DNA of 64,000 nt from Candidatus Uabimicrobium amorphum (GTDB lineage Bacteria; Planctomycetota; Uabimicrobiia; Uabimicrobiales; Uabimicrobiaceae). The stretch lies in assembly GCF_009002475.1 (NCBI RefSeq), contig NZ_AP019860.1, forward strand, positions 5,284,501 through 5,348,500. The letters are read 5' to 3'. The notes beneath the pieces are model-generated. The model searched no databases, had not been told where the DNA came from, and was given only the letters and a program-made list of their open reading frames with translations. The translations under genes and the position numbers were made by a program. Of this stretch, positions 51,328-61,956 are shown piece by piece; positions within the stretch are counted from its first letter, which is position 1; each line of letters begins with the position of its first letter.

Positions 51328-52221
51328 ATGATAAATAACGACACATCTATAGAAAATATTTGCACATCACAAGTGAATTATTACAATATGGTAGACAAAA
51401 GACATTATCAATTTACACGTCCTCAAGGACATGAAACAAGAGGGAAAACCGCACGCAACCGTTTACGGCGTGTAGACAACTTTGTTCTCATGTACACAAA
51501 AAGTTTGTTGCAAAAACGATTTTCTAAATATCGCAATGTTTTTGTTGACGTGGGGTATGGAGAATATCCTTTCACCACAATAGAAAGTGCACAACGCTTT
51601 CACGGGGTGAATAAAGACTTATATATCGTAGGTGTCGAAATAGACAAAGAACGCGTTTTAAAAGCCTCTTCTTTCCAAAAAGAACACGTTGATTTTCGCC
51701 ATGGGGGTTTTAATCTTCCGCTCTGTGAACAAAGTGAGCGTGCGAGTGTCATACGCGCTTTTAACGTTCTACGCCAATATGAAAAGAAACAGGTGACGAA
51801 AGCTTACAGCGCGATGTTACCGTATCTTACCGAAGGTGGTATTCTCATTGAAGGAACTTCTGATCCTCTAGGACGTATCTGGGTAGCCAACTTATTTCGT
51901 AAGCATCATGTTTGTTTACAACAAGAAGCAGTAGTGTTTTCGACAAATTTCCGCTGTGAATTTCACCCTCAAAATTTTCAAACAGTACTCCCTAAAAATT
52001 ATATAGAGTGTGTTGTTGCTGGTGAAAAAATGCATGACTTTTTTTGTGGTTGGAAAGAAGCATATCGACAGAGCCTGTACTTGAGAAATTGGGGCGAACG
52101 GCAAATTTTTCAAAAGAGTATTGCACTACTTGCAGAAAGCGGGTATCCCGTAAATTCTTGCAAAAAATATACATCACGTGGGTATTTGATACTGTATGTC
52201 AATGACGAAAAATATGTTTGA
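51328..52221 (+). CDS. class I SAM-dependent methyltransferase-like protein
   Basis: 297 aa. FVDVGYGEYPFTTIESA resembles methyltransferase motif I, IVGVEIDKERV is a motif II with the acidic residue, and LTEGGILIEGTSDPLG is the post-strand-5 region. The N-terminal FTRPQGHETRGKTARNRLRR and following VDNFVL recall a conserved methylase family seen in actinobacteria. Substrate unknown. There is no Shine-Dalgarno before the ATG at 51328, so the start could be the Met at codon 21 or initiation may be leaderless. The kinase gene follows after 24 bp. Confidence 0.72.
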   Translation: MINNDTSIENICTSQVNYYNMVDKRHYQFTRPQGHETRGKTARNRLRRVDNFVLMYTKSLLQKRFSKYRNVFVDVGYGEYPFTTIESAQRFHGVNKDLYIVGVEIDKERVLKASSFQKEHVDFRHGGFNLPLCEQSERASVIRAFNVLRQYEKKQVTKAYSAMLPYLTEGGILIEGTSDPLGRIWVANLFRKHHVCLQQEAVVFSTNFRCEFHPQNFQTVLPKNYIECVVAGEKMHDFFCGWKEAYRQSLYLRNWGERQIFQKSIALLAESGYPVNSCKKYTSRGYLILYVNDEKYV

Positions 52222-52245
52222 AATCAAAGCCATTAGGAGCGTGAA

Positions 52246-54489
52246 ATGGAGTATTCAAATGCACCAACGCAGCAAAATTTTAGTGATTATATAGGTCCTT
52301 ACCGTATTACCGGTCTTCTCGGGCAAGGTGGCATGGGACAAGTCTTTCGTGCCTTTACGAAAGATGGACAAGCTGTTGCATTGAAGTGTATTGTCAAAGG
52401 TACTTCCTCTGAGGTAGAGATACAACGTTTTATCCGCGAAATTAAAACCACATACCGATTGAAACATCCAAATATTGTCGAAATATATGAGGCCGGACAG
52501 ACAACGCGCTTTCTTTACTACACAATGCCCATGTTGAAGGGACAACCCTTAAATGATTGGTTTCGCGAAGCGCAACCTTCCCTACGCGTCGTTGTAAAAC
52601 TAATAGACAAAATATGTCGCGCAATTCATTTTGCGCATTCTCGTGGTGTTATTCATCGTGATTTAAAACCGAATAATATATTTGTGGACGACAGGAATGA
52701 ACCACTTATCATGGACTTTGGTATTGCCAAGGTTTTGGATACGCAAAAAGAACTTTCCAAGACGGGTGTAATACTGGGAACACTTCGCTATATGTCTCCG
52801 GAACAGGCAACAGGTAGGGCCAAAGAAGTTGATGCTCGTTCTGATGTTTATTCTTTAGGAATTATGCTCTATGAAATGATTACCGGGCGTAACGCTTTTG
52901 AAGGCGAATCTGTGGATATGATATACAACATTGTCCATAAAATTCCGCAAAACCCACGAGAGATGAATAAAGACATATCGGCAGATTTAGAATACGTATG
53001 CTTAAAAGCGATCGAAAAAAAGAAAGAAAATCGCTATAGCTCTGCGAAGCGCATGGCAATAGACCTTGGCAAGGTATATGGTGCACGCCGCAATAAACTT
53101 TCACAAACCCAGTTGATGAGCCAAAGCCTTTCCCATAAAATTGCACGTAATAGAGTCAAAATAAATAACTTTTTTTTCCTAATGAGTGGCGCGGTTTTTA
53201 TGCTGCTATTTTTCGTTTGTTGGCAAGTTTTCTTTAATGGCAATAGTAGTGTCTCCGAAGATACACAGCAAAACTCTACTACGGAAGAAAAAAATTCTTC
53301 GGAGAAATCAAAAGATGAATTGTCCTTGGCGATACATAATTTAGCAATAGCGGTAAATGCGCAGAAAAAGAAAGAAATTGTTTATGCGCAACGACAAATT
53401 CTGCAACTAGTGAAAAAGTCGTTACAACAAAATCGTCAGAATGAAAAAATAACCAGTACGCTAAATGAGATTTTTGATATACCAAAGATCAATAGCGTTT
53501 TTTTGCGTGATATTCTCAATATGGTTGATTCATTTTGGATTGAAAAAAAGAATAACGAACTCTTTTTGGTAAAAGAAGATGTCCATCGCTCTTTAGCCAT
53601 TTGGAGTTTGGAAAAGCATCGCTTTATCGTTGCCCTGGAAAAAGATGCGTGGGAGATACCTCTTTTTACAGAAAAAGATCAAGAACGTAACAATTTAGCC
53701 TACCGACAGCTTCTACAGGAACTCATTGCAAATGGCAAACAAAATGCCCTGGAGATTAATAATAATCGCTATCCCTATGAGGCAACATGCCGCTATAGTT
53801 TGTATTTGTTTGGCATTATTCGTTGCAAGATGTTTTTGCAGCAAGATGTGAGGAAAGATGCACAGCAATTTTTTCAAATTGTCGAAACTCTACATCGCAA
53901 GGTAAGCAATGACAAAAATCGCTATGAAGAAGATTATATCACTTGCCTTTTTTACGAAAAAATTATAGGCTTCGTGGTAAAGAAAATGTTTGATGCAAAG
54001 GGAAGAGCGGAGTATGAAAAGCGCATTGCCGCTTTGAAAGCATTGTTTTCTATTGCAGAAAATAATACACATTCATTGAAAGTAGCACAGCTTTGTTATA
54101 AGTTCGTCGAATACTCTAACTTCTCGCAAAGTTTAAGATCAAGATTGCATTTTGTGTTTGCCGAAGTGTATGCGGCAAATACGGTACTCTCACATCAAAT
54201 GCAAAGCAATAATACAACATATAATTATGTGTTTGCAAAATTAGTAATGAAATTAACCGAGTATACCTTCCCCTATCACCACCACATTACAAATCTCAGT
54301 TGCCAGCGCCACATAAATAGAATTCTTCCTTATATCAAAAGTTTTCGCGAACAGTACAATCGCAAAGTTCTAGGTATAGTAGGCAATACCTACCGGCAGT
54401 GCGCTTTTAAAAAAGAAATGTTAGAAATAGAAAAATATGAATACTTTTTAGACAGTTATTTGACCAAAATTCAATCGCGCAACAAGTAG
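52246..54489 (+). CDS. Ser/Thr protein kinase with extracytoplasmic helical region
   Basis: 747 aa. Motifs: GQGGMGQVF (26-34), Lys47, HRDLKPNN (137-144, Asn for the usual Asp in KPxN), DFG (157-159) and GTLRYMSPEQ. One TM helix is at about 309-330, then 400 residues of mostly helical sequence with no recognised domain. The start has AGGAG 6 nt upstream. The secreted TPR-protein gene begins 10 bp after its stop, so the two gene products probably belong to the same signalling unit. Confidence 0.93.
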   Translation: MEYSNAPTQQNFSDYIGPYRITGLLGQGGMGQVFRAFTKDGQAVALKCIVKGTSSEVEIQRFIREIKTTYRLKHPNIVEIYEAGQTTRFLYYTMPMLKGQPLNDWFREAQPSLRVVVKLIDKICRAIHFAHSRGVIHRDLKPNNIFVDDRNEPLIMDFGIAKVLDTQKELSKTGVILGTLRYMSPEQATGRAKEVDARSDVYSLGIMLYEMITGRNAFEGESVDMIYNIVHKIPQNPREMNKDISADLEYVCLKAIEKKKENRYSSAKRMAIDLGKVYGARRNKLSQTQLMSQSLSHKIARNRVKINNFFFLMSGAVFMLLFFVCWQVFFNGNSSVSEDTQQNSTTEEKNSSEKSKDELSLAIHNLAIAVNAQKKKEIVYAQRQILQLVKKSLQQNRQNEKITSTLNEIFDIPKINSVFLRDILNMVDSFWIEKKNNELFLVKEDVHRSLAIWSLEKHRFIVALEKDAWEIPLFTEKDQERNNLAYRQLLQELIANGKQNALEINNNRYPYEATCRYSLYLFGIIRCKMFLQQDVRKDAQQFFQIVETLHRKVSNDKNRYEEDYITCLFYEKIIGFVVKKMFDAKGRAEYEKRIAALKALFSIAENNTHSLKVAQLCYKFVEYSNFSQSLRSRLHFVFAEVYAANTVLSHQMQSNNTTYNYVFAKLVMKLTEYTFPYHHHITNLSCQRHINRILPYIKSFREQYNRKVLGIVGNTYRQCAFKKEMLEIEKYEYFLDSYLTKIQSRNK

Positions 54490-54499
54490 AGGTTTTTTT

Positions 54500-56392
54500 A
54501 TGAAAAAACACCTGGTGCTATGGAGTTTATTGACGTGTTTTGCAATAACACAACAACACAATTCGCAGTATAAGCATGGGTATAAATTGTATCGAGCAAA
54601 AAAGTTTGCCCAAGCGGAGTCTGTGTTCAAAACAATACTGTTATCTTTAGATAAGGAGCAAAGCTTGCGAAAAAAGACGTTGTTTTTTCGTGGGAAATGT
54701 TTTTTATACCAAGAGTTGTATCGTTCCGCAATTAGCCAATTCGATGCCGCAATGACTTTTGAACAAAACGATGTTGATATTCTATACAATCGTGGAAAAG
54801 CATACTTTTTTTCGCAAGATTATGATCGAGCCATTGATGATTTTACACGCGTAGTTAGGCTGTTTCCCGAAAGTGTTTGGGCGTTGTACTACCGAGCAAA
54901 CAGTTATTTTTCTGCCAACAAACTAGCCTTAGCGCAAAGCGATTACGAACGGTTGTTAGAGCTAGCACCTCGTTTTTTTAGAGGTTGGATCGGGCTTGCG
55001 AAAATTTCATACTCCAAAGGAAAACTGCGTATGGCGGTAAGGCAGTTGAAAAAGAGTTTACGAGCCAAAAATAGCGAAACTCACTATTATTTGGGAGTTA
55101 TCGCCTTACACAAAAATAAAACTTCAGATGCATTTTCCGCTTTTTCTACCGCAGTAAAATACAATGATAAAGATTACAAATCCTGGTATGAACTGGGAAA
55201 AATTTATCTTGAGAAGAAAAAATATCAAATGGCGTTGCAAAGTTTCGAAAAAGCTGAGGGAGAGATCAAAACACACGACGTACTTTTACAAAAAGGTATT
55301 GCTCTTTACCATTTGCAAAAATATACGCAGGCAACAGAGATCTTTAAACGTTCTTTAGAGCAACGAGAATCGGCAAAAACATTCTATTACTTAGGACTTA
55401 GCTATCAAGGGGCGGAGCAGTTTGACGAAGCGACGTTTTACTATACACGAGCAATTCGTCTTAATCCACGATTATGGGAGGCATATCGCGATCGAGGTTA
55501 TTGCGAAAGCAAGATCGGTAAATATTTTCAAGCACAACAAGACTACGAGGTTTTTATCAGTTCTGGCAAGACAGATTATTTAGCATTTTTTTACCGTGGA
55601 GAAATCTACGAGAAGATAAGCCAAAATGAAAAAGCGCTCCGCGACTATAATAAATGTATTAAGTTAAAAAAAGATTATGCTCCGGCATATGCCGCACGTA
55701 GCTTTTTACTGTTGCGTTATAAGAATGACGCCTCTCAAGCGCTTGTGGATATAGAAAAAGCGATAGAGCTAGCTCCGCAAGAGTCCGACTATTTCAATAA
55801 GCGCGCTACCTTGGAGTACTTGCTGGGAGATGTGGAAAAAGCATTGTCCGATGTAAGCCAGGCGATTGCATTGAACGGAAAGGCTAAGTATTTTTATAAC
55901 CGCGGAATGATTTATCGCGTTCAAGAAAAATGGGAAAAAGCCATTGAGGACTTTACTACGGCGATTCGGCGTGATCCTCGAAATGCAAACGCTTATCACA
56001 GCCGTGGTCGCACTTATTTGTATACAAAACGTTTTGATAAAGCGATGGACGATTTTGACAAGGCAATTGCTCTTTTACCACAAGCAATGTTTTATTTTCA
56101 TCGTGGACGTACATTTGAAGAATTAAACATGCCAAAAGAAGCTCTTGCAGATTACGATAAGGCGATTGCTTTGCGATCAGAAGCAGAGTTTTATTATGCA
56201 AAAGCAAGTATTTTATATCGCATGAAAAAGTTTTTGGAAAGCTTGCGCGAATGCAATCAAGCCATCACTGCCAATCCCGATGTTGCCGATTATTATTTTT
56301 TGCGTAGCGAAATATATAAAGAATTAGGTAACGAAGAGGACGCCGCTGTGAATCGTGCAATGGGAAAACGTTTAAAAAATAAAAAATATTAG
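54500..56392 (+). CDS. exported TPR-repeat protein
   Basis: 630 aa. A signal-like N-terminus (KKHLVLWSLLTCFAITQQ) precedes about 16 consecutive TPR units over the entire length, many with the LxxGxxYxxxxxYxxAIxDFxxAIxLxP pattern. This makes it a scaffold protein likely outside the cytoplasm. Being cotranscribed with the kinase, it may bind the kinase's distal domain (inference). The Shine-Dalgarno AGAGG lies about 7 nt upstream. The isocitrate-dehydrogenase-like gene starts 12 bp later. Confidence 0.9.
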   Translation: MKKHLVLWSLLTCFAITQQHNSQYKHGYKLYRAKKFAQAESVFKTILLSLDKEQSLRKKTLFFRGKCFLYQELYRSAISQFDAAMTFEQNDVDILYNRGKAYFFSQDYDRAIDDFTRVVRLFPESVWALYYRANSYFSANKLALAQSDYERLLELAPRFFRGWIGLAKISYSKGKLRMAVRQLKKSLRAKNSETHYYLGVIALHKNKTSDAFSAFSTAVKYNDKDYKSWYELGKIYLEKKKYQMALQSFEKAEGEIKTHDVLLQKGIALYHLQKYTQATEIFKRSLEQRESAKTFYYLGLSYQGAEQFDEATFYYTRAIRLNPRLWEAYRDRGYCESKIGKYFQAQQDYEVFISSGKTDYLAFFYRGEIYEKISQNEKALRDYNKCIKLKKDYAPAYAARSFLLLRYKNDASQALVDIEKAIELAPQESDYFNKRATLEYLLGDVEKALSDVSQAIALNGKAKYFYNRGMIYRVQEKWEKAIEDFTTAIRRDPRNANAYHSRGRTYLYTKRFDKAMDDFDKAIALLPQAMFYFHRGRTFEELNMPKEALADYDKAIALRSEAEFYYAKASILYRMKKFLESLRECNQAITANPDVADYYFLRSEIYKELGNEEDAAVNRAMGKRLKNKKY

Positions 56393-56404
56393 GAAGGAAA
56401 TTTT

Positions 56405-57589
56405 GTGCAAAAAAGAACTATTGTCACCATGCCTGGAGATGGTATTGGCAAAGTGGTATTGTCGGAAACAATACGCGTTTTAGAAGCTGTGGGTTTCGAA
56501 GCGGACTATGTACATGCGGACATTGGTTGGGATTTTTGGTGTCAGGAAGGAAATCCTCTACCTCAAAGAACGATTGATCTTATTGAAAAACACCGTGTAG
56601 GGCTGTTTGGAGCAATTACGTCAAAGCCTAACAATGAAGCTCAGGAAGAACTGGCTTCGCATTTACAAAATCAGGGATTGACTTATTTTAGTCCTATTGT
56701 GAAATTGCGCCAACATTTCGATTTGGATATCTGCATACGTCCATGTAAATCTTTTACGGGAAATCCTCTGAACTTTATTCGACGTACTGCCGATGGTGGC
56801 ATAGAAGAACCGCCTGTGAACGCGGTGGTGTTTCGTCAAAATACAGAAGGACTATACGCCGGAGTGGAATGGACAAATCCCCCACGTGAACTGCGTGATG
56901 AATTAGAAAAACACGCGCGCATGGCGTTTTTTAAAGAAGTACCGAGTGAGGACTTGGCACTTTCTACACGTGTATTTAGTCGGGAAGCTTGCAGACGCAT
57001 TGTCAAACAGGCGTTTCTTTATGCAAAAAAACATGGGCATAAATCGGTAACGATTTGTGAAAAACCCAATGTATTGCGCGAAACCTCTGGGATGTTAGAA
57101 GAAGAAGCCGCAAAAATTGCCAAAGATTTTCCTGAAATAGCATTGTATTCAAATAATATTGATGCACAGATGATGTGGCTTACAAAAAATCCCGAAGACA
57201 CAGAAGTAATTGTGGCCGGTAACATGTTTGGCGACATTATTTCTGATGGATTTGCTGGTCTTGTCGGTGGGTTGGGATTTGCTTGTAGTGCTAATATTGG
57301 TGACGATTGCGCCGTTTTTGAACCTACGCATGGATCGGCTCCAAAGTACGAAGCGTACAGCACATCTATTGTGAATCCTATCGCCATGGTGATGAGTGCG
57401 AAAATGATGCTCGATTATTTAGATGAGTTGCCCAAAGCGCAACGGATCGAAAATGCTATTGCAAAAACAATCGCCGCATGTGAAGTGCAGACGTATGATA
57501 TGAAAAAGATGCGTGGGCGTGAAGATGTTGTAGAAAAAGGAGCGGCAAGCACCAAACAAATGGTCGATGCAATTATTGCAAATTTGTAA
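56405..57589 (+). CDS. isocitrate/isopropylmalate dehydrogenase family enzyme, probably NAD-type isocitrate dehydrogenase
   Basis: 394 aa beta-decarboxylating dehydrogenase. Motifs: TMPGDGIGKVVL, LDICIRPCKSFTG, FRQNTEGLYAGVEW, ICEKPNVLRETSGM and NMFGDIISDGFAGLVGGLGF, followed by FEPTHGSAPKY. These carry substrate-binding Arg, the Tyr/Lys catalytic pair and metal-binding Asp residues. Sequence style resembles NAD-dependent isocitrate (IDH3-like) rather than leuB enzymes; 3-isopropylmalate or homoisocitrate activity cannot be excluded. The start is GTG with AAGGA 6 nt upstream. It sits in a run of plus-strand genes after the TPR protein. Confidence 0.85.
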   Translation: MQKRTIVTMPGDGIGKVVLSETIRVLEAVGFEADYVHADIGWDFWCQEGNPLPQRTIDLIEKHRVGLFGAITSKPNNEAQEELASHLQNQGLTYFSPIVKLRQHFDLDICIRPCKSFTGNPLNFIRRTADGGIEEPPVNAVVFRQNTEGLYAGVEWTNPPRELRDELEKHARMAFFKEVPSEDLALSTRVFSREACRRIVKQAFLYAKKHGHKSVTICEKPNVLRETSGMLEEEAAKIAKDFPEIALYSNNIDAQMMWLTKNPEDTEVIVAGNMFGDIISDGFAGLVGGLGFACSANIGDDCAVFEPTHGSAPKYEAYSTSIVNPIAMVMSAKMMLDYLDELPKAQRIENAIAKTIAACEVQTYDMKKMRGREDVVEKGAASTKQMVDAIIANL

Positions 57590-57596
57590 TTTGATT

Positions 57597-57619
57597 ACTA
57601 TGCCCTTTGCGGGCATAGT
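57597..57619 (+). terminator. hairpin ACTATGCCC/GGGCATAGT
   Basis: A 9-bp perfect stem with a 5-nt loop and a following TTTAAT. It lies 8 bp after the dehydrogenase stop and 18 bp before the antiporter start, so it is probably a weak terminator or attenuator within the gene run. Confidence 0.65.
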
Positions 57620-57636
57620 TTAATAAAGGAAACAAT

Positions 57637-59094
57637 ATGGAACCTCATTGGCTCTCTATCTTACCACCGGTGACCGCGATTATTTTGGCGATCTGGTCGC
57701 GACAAGTACTTGTCTCCCTTTTTGCTGGAATTTGGATGGGGTGGACTATTCTCGCAAATGGCAACGCGGTTATTGGATTGCGAGACGCTTTGGAAGCCTG
57801 TGTCAATGTCTTTAAAGACGGCGGTAACACAAAGGTAATTATTTTCTCGGCGATGGTGGGAGCACTAATTGCTTTGACACAACGTTCGGGAGGAGTTACG
57901 GGCTTTATTGACTGGATTTTTAACAAAGATTTGGTCAAAGGAAGAAAAAGTGCAGGAGTAGGAACATGGATTACAGGAATAGTTGTATTCGTCGAGTCTT
58001 CGATTACAAGTCTCGTTGTTGGATCAATTTTTCGACCTATTTTTGATCGCTTACATATATCACGCGAAAAATTAGCGTATTTTTGTGATTCCACGGCTGC
58101 CCCGGTGTGTATTTTAATCCCCATAAATGGGTGGGGGGCTTACATTATGGGGCTTCTGTCTAAGCAAGGCATTGATGGAGCTTTTGTGGTATTGTTAAAA
58201 TCAATCGTGTTTAATTGGTATGCTATTTTAGCATTGGCAATGGTACTATTTGTTATCTTGTTTGATTTTAATATTGGTCCCATGGCGGCGGCAGAAAAAC
58301 GTACCAAAGAAGGGAAGCTCGCCGATGATGATGCCACACCGCTTGTGAGTGATGACGTATTGTCTCTGAATGCGAAGGAAAATGTAACGCCTCGCGCACG
58401 CAATATGCTGTGGCCTATTGCCACCATGGTGATTATGATGCCTGTCGGTTTATGGATTACTGGTAGTGCAACTTTGCAACAACAAGGGCTATTTGCCGAA
58501 GCCTCTTTTTTCGATGTATTATCTAAAGGTTCAGGTTCCACATCAGTTTTTTGGGCGGTGTTGGCCGCTATTAGTGTTGCCGGCATTATGTACTATGTAC
58601 AAGGTATTATGAAAGTGGAAGAGATTATGTCTCTTGTTGTGAAGGGAATGGGAGGACTTATGCCTCTAGCCATATTGATGGTATTTGCCTTTGCGATTGG
58701 AGCTACTTGTAAAGAGCTACAAACAGGAAAATATGTATCGGAGGTGGCAAAACAGTGGTTGAGCCCGAAATTGATACCACTCGTTTTGTTTGGTGTTTCT
58801 GCCTTTATTGCGTTTTCCACGGGAACTTCTTGGGGAACTTTCGCGATCATGATACCGATTGCCATTCCCCTTGTCGAAACAATGGGGGCAAATATACATT
58901 TAGTTCTGGGAGCAGTTCTTAGCGGTGGAATTTTTGGAGATCATTGTTCTCCTATTTCCGACACCACGATTATTTCTTCGATGGCAAGCGGTTGTGATCA
59001 CATTGCCCACGTGAAAACACAATTGCCATATGCGCTTCTGACCGGAGCTATCGCAAGTTTTATTTATTTACTTTTGGGTCTTTTCTTTTCGTAA
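57637..59094 (+). CDS. Na+/H+ antiporter, NhaC family
   Basis: 485 aa with about 11 hydrophobic helices. Characteristic segments are VFVESSITSLVVGSIFRPIF, FSTGTSWGTFAIMIPIAIPL and GDHCSPISDTTIISSMASGC with DHIAHVKTQLPYAL. These hold the conserved D/S/T residues of NhaC exchangers (IT superfamily). It should swap cytoplasmic Na+ for H+. The start has AAAGGA upstream. It is followed after 12 bp by the M16 protease gene. Confidence 0.9.
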   Translation: MEPHWLSILPPVTAIILAIWSRQVLVSLFAGIWMGWTILANGNAVIGLRDALEACVNVFKDGGNTKVIIFSAMVGALIALTQRSGGVTGFIDWIFNKDLVKGRKSAGVGTWITGIVVFVESSITSLVVGSIFRPIFDRLHISREKLAYFCDSTAAPVCILIPINGWGAYIMGLLSKQGIDGAFVVLLKSIVFNWYAILALAMVLFVILFDFNIGPMAAAEKRTKEGKLADDDATPLVSDDVLSLNAKENVTPRARNMLWPIATMVIMMPVGLWITGSATLQQQGLFAEASFFDVLSKGSGSTSVFWAVLAAISVAGIMYYVQGIMKVEEIMSLVVKGMGGLMPLAILMVFAFAIGATCKELQTGKYVSEVAKQWLSPKLIPLVLFGVSAFIAFSTGTSWGTFAIMIPIAIPLVETMGANIHLVLGAVLSGGIFGDHCSPISDTTIISSMASGCDHIAHVKTQLPYALLTGAIASFIYLLLGLFFS

Positions 59095-59106
59095 GGTATA
59101 TTAAAC

Positions 59107-61928
59107 ATGAAAAATATGACATATTTATTGATACTTTGCTGTCTTAGTTTCATATATGCGCAGAAAACAGATACTGCTTTACCATTAAATCCCGATGTGC
59201 GCATGGGAAAACTGGACAACGGCATTACATATTACATACAAAAAAATACTATGCCCGAAAAACGTCTTACGCTGCGATTGGTAGTGAATGCCGGCTCCAA
59301 TTTAGAAGATGACGATCAATTGGGGATTGCCCACTATACAGAGCACATGGCATTTAATGGTTCTAAAAATTTTGCTAAAAATGACCTTGTCGATTACTTA
59401 CAAAGCGTAGGGGTAAAGTTCGGTAGCCATCTCAATGCCTATACGGGGTTTGACGAAACGGTGTACATTTTACCTATCCCGAGTGATTCGGAAGAGATTG
59501 TTGATAAAGGTTTTCAGATACTAGAAGACTGGGCGCATAATATCTCTTTCGATGAAGGTGAAATAAAAAAGAATTAGGGGTCATTACTGAAGAATGGCGT
59601 ATAGGGCAAGGTGCGCAAATGCGCATTATGAAAAAATTACTTCCCAGCCTTTTAGGCGGATCGCGCTACGAAAAGCGTCTTCCTATTGGTAAGAAAGACG
59701 TATTCTCCAAATTTACCCGCGAGCACTTTTTACGTTTCTATCGAGATTGGTATCGTCCCAATTTGATGGCAGTAGTTGCTGTTGGTGATATGGATGTCGA
59801 CAAAATCGAAGAGAAAATCCGCAAGCATTTTTCACAAATTAAAGTCCCCGAAAAAATACGTGAACGCCAAAATTTCCAAGTTCCCAAACATAAAGGTACG
59901 CGTGTGGCGGTGATCACGGATAAAGAAATGCCGTACTGTCAAATTTTATTACTACACAATCACGATAAGACTCCTTTTGTCACCGAAGAAGACTACCGAA
60001 AGCAAATCTTGCATTCGCTATTTACAATGATGATGAATGTGCGCCTAAGCGAAATTACACGTCAGGCAAATCCACCATTTATTTACGCGGCGTCGCGATA
60101 CGGTAACATGTTTGGTGTACGTAGTAAAGACTCGTATCAGGTGTTTTCTGCGGCATCAGAGCAAAACATTTTACGTGCCGTTCAAGTGCTAGTTGCCGAA
60201 AATATTCGTGTTAAAAAGCATGGTTTTACCAAAAGTGAATTGGCGGTCGCCAAGAAGAATCTACTCAAACAGTACCAAGTGGCATTCAATGAACGCGAAA
60301 AAACTTCTTCAAAACGTTTTGCGGGAGAGTATGTTGCCCACTTTTTGACTGGCGTACCTTCTCCAGGTATTAAACATGAATATGAATTGCATAAACGCTA
60401 TGTACCAGAAATTAAGATAGAAGAAGTCAATGTATTGGCGAGCGAGTGGATCAAAGAGGATGACAATGTCGCCGTCGTCATTGCACCAGAAAAACCTGGC
60501 TTAGTACTGCCGTCTTCCGAACAAATCCTCAATACAATCAACGCGACTAAGAAAGAGGAAATCGCTGCGTATCAAGAAGAAGAAGTGGACTCTAAGTTAA
60601 TAAAAAAAGAGCTACTACCAGGAAAGATTATCGAAGAAAAAACTCATGAAGCCACAGGAACAACTCATCTACGTTTGGCAAATGGTGTACGCGTAGTTCT
60701 AAAAAACACCGATTTTAAAAATGACCAAATTTTGATGTACGCACAAAGTTTTGGTGGAGAATCACTACTGAGTGATGAAGAATATTTTGCCTCCACAGGA
60801 ATGGTAAATATTCTCTCTGAGAGTGGACTGGGAAGTTTCACGCGCAAGCAACTTGCAAAAGCACTTGCTGGTAAATCCGTTTCTGTTTCCCCTTTTATTG
60901 GAAGCATTAGCGAAGGAATGAGCGGTCGAGCGACACCCGATAGTTTTGAAACTCTAATGCAACTCACACATTTATGGTTTACCAATCCACGCATGGATAA
61001 GGATATTTTTGCATCGACGATAGCAAAAGAAAAGGCCATATACAAAAATATGGCGGTAGACCCTAACAGTTACTTCAATGACCAAGTGATCCGCGTTTTA
61101 GGACAAAATCACCCACGTGCTTACTCCATTCCTACGGACGAACATTGGACAAATCTTGATCATGAAAAAATGTTGAAAATATACAAAGAGCGCTTCGCCA
61201 ATGCCGGAGATTTTATATTTTTCTTTGTAGGTAGTTTTGACATAAATACGGCAAAGTCATTAGTGGCAAAGTATTTGGGAAGTCTTAGTGGGGAAGACAA
61301 GCAAGAAGAATTCAAAGATCTCGGTATTCATCCTCCGGAAGGTAAGGTGCAAAAAGCTTTCTATCGAGGTTCTGCTCCTCGTAGTATGGTGAACTTGATC
61401 TATCCGGGAAAATTGGATAAATACACGCCAAAATTAGCACACCGCATGAGATGCTTGGCAGAGGTTTTAAGTATTAAATTGATTGAGAGCCTGCGCGAAG
61501 AAAAAGGCGGGGTATATTCTGGTGGTGTAGGCGCTAGGGTGAATAAACGCCCAAGTGAGCGTTACTATCTGCGAGTAGCATTTCCTTGTGCTCCTGAAAA
61601 TGCCAAGATGCTCATCGCAACTTTTGATAGTCTACTAAAAAACATTCGCGAGAATGGACCAGAGCAAAAAGATGTGGATAAAGTAGTGAAAGGTCAAATA
61701 CGCGACTTGGAAGTCAACTTGAAACGCAATCAGTTTTGGCTAGCGCATTTGTACACCTCTGATTATCTTGGATTAGAGTTAGAAGATCCGGCAAAAGCGA
61801 AGTCGCAAATTGAATCTCTAACCGCGAAGGAATTGCAAGAAGTCGCACAGAAATATTTCTCCGGAGAGAACTGCATTGAGCTGATACTGTATCCTGAGAA
61901 AGAGGAGGCGGAAGAGGAAGCAAAATAA
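59107..61928 (+). CDS. M16 family zinc metallopeptidase, requires a -1 frameshift
   Basis: The first frame (59107-59577) gives a signal sequence (TYLLILCCLSFIYA) and the M16 zinc site GIAHYTEHMAFNGSKNF (HxxEH), then stops at TAG. The remainder (to 61928) is in the -1 frame and carries both M16 C-terminal domains (YRDWYRPNLMAVVAVGDMDV; KGGVYSGGVGARVNKRPSER). Reading -1 at A_AAA_AAG (59565-59571) gives IKKELGVITEEWR, the expected family continuation through the third-ligand region. The product would be about 940 aa, pitrilysin-like and periplasmic. Whether the shift is programmed, a true mutation or an assembly error in an A-run cannot be told from sequence alone. Confidence 0.85.
59565..59571 (+). 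promoter_or_regulatory. A_AAA_AAG slippery heptamer
   Basis: The heptamer lies in the phase used for -1 frameshifting (zero-frame codons ATA AAA AAG), two codons before a TAG stop. AAGGTG, a Shine-Dalgarno-like sequence, precedes it by 4-5 nt, reminiscent of the dnaX arrangement. A downstream hairpin TGCGC-AAAT-GCGCA lies about 40 nt beyond. Confidence 0.55.
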
Positions 61929-61956
61929 GGTTTTCTCTGGTGTGCGATGCCCCCAC

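Noticed and set aside
51110..51346. Minus-strand frames rich in Tyr-Gly or Thr-Val repeats near 51.2 kb
   Set aside because: They are artefacts of the second hexamer array and run into the sigma54-activator gene.
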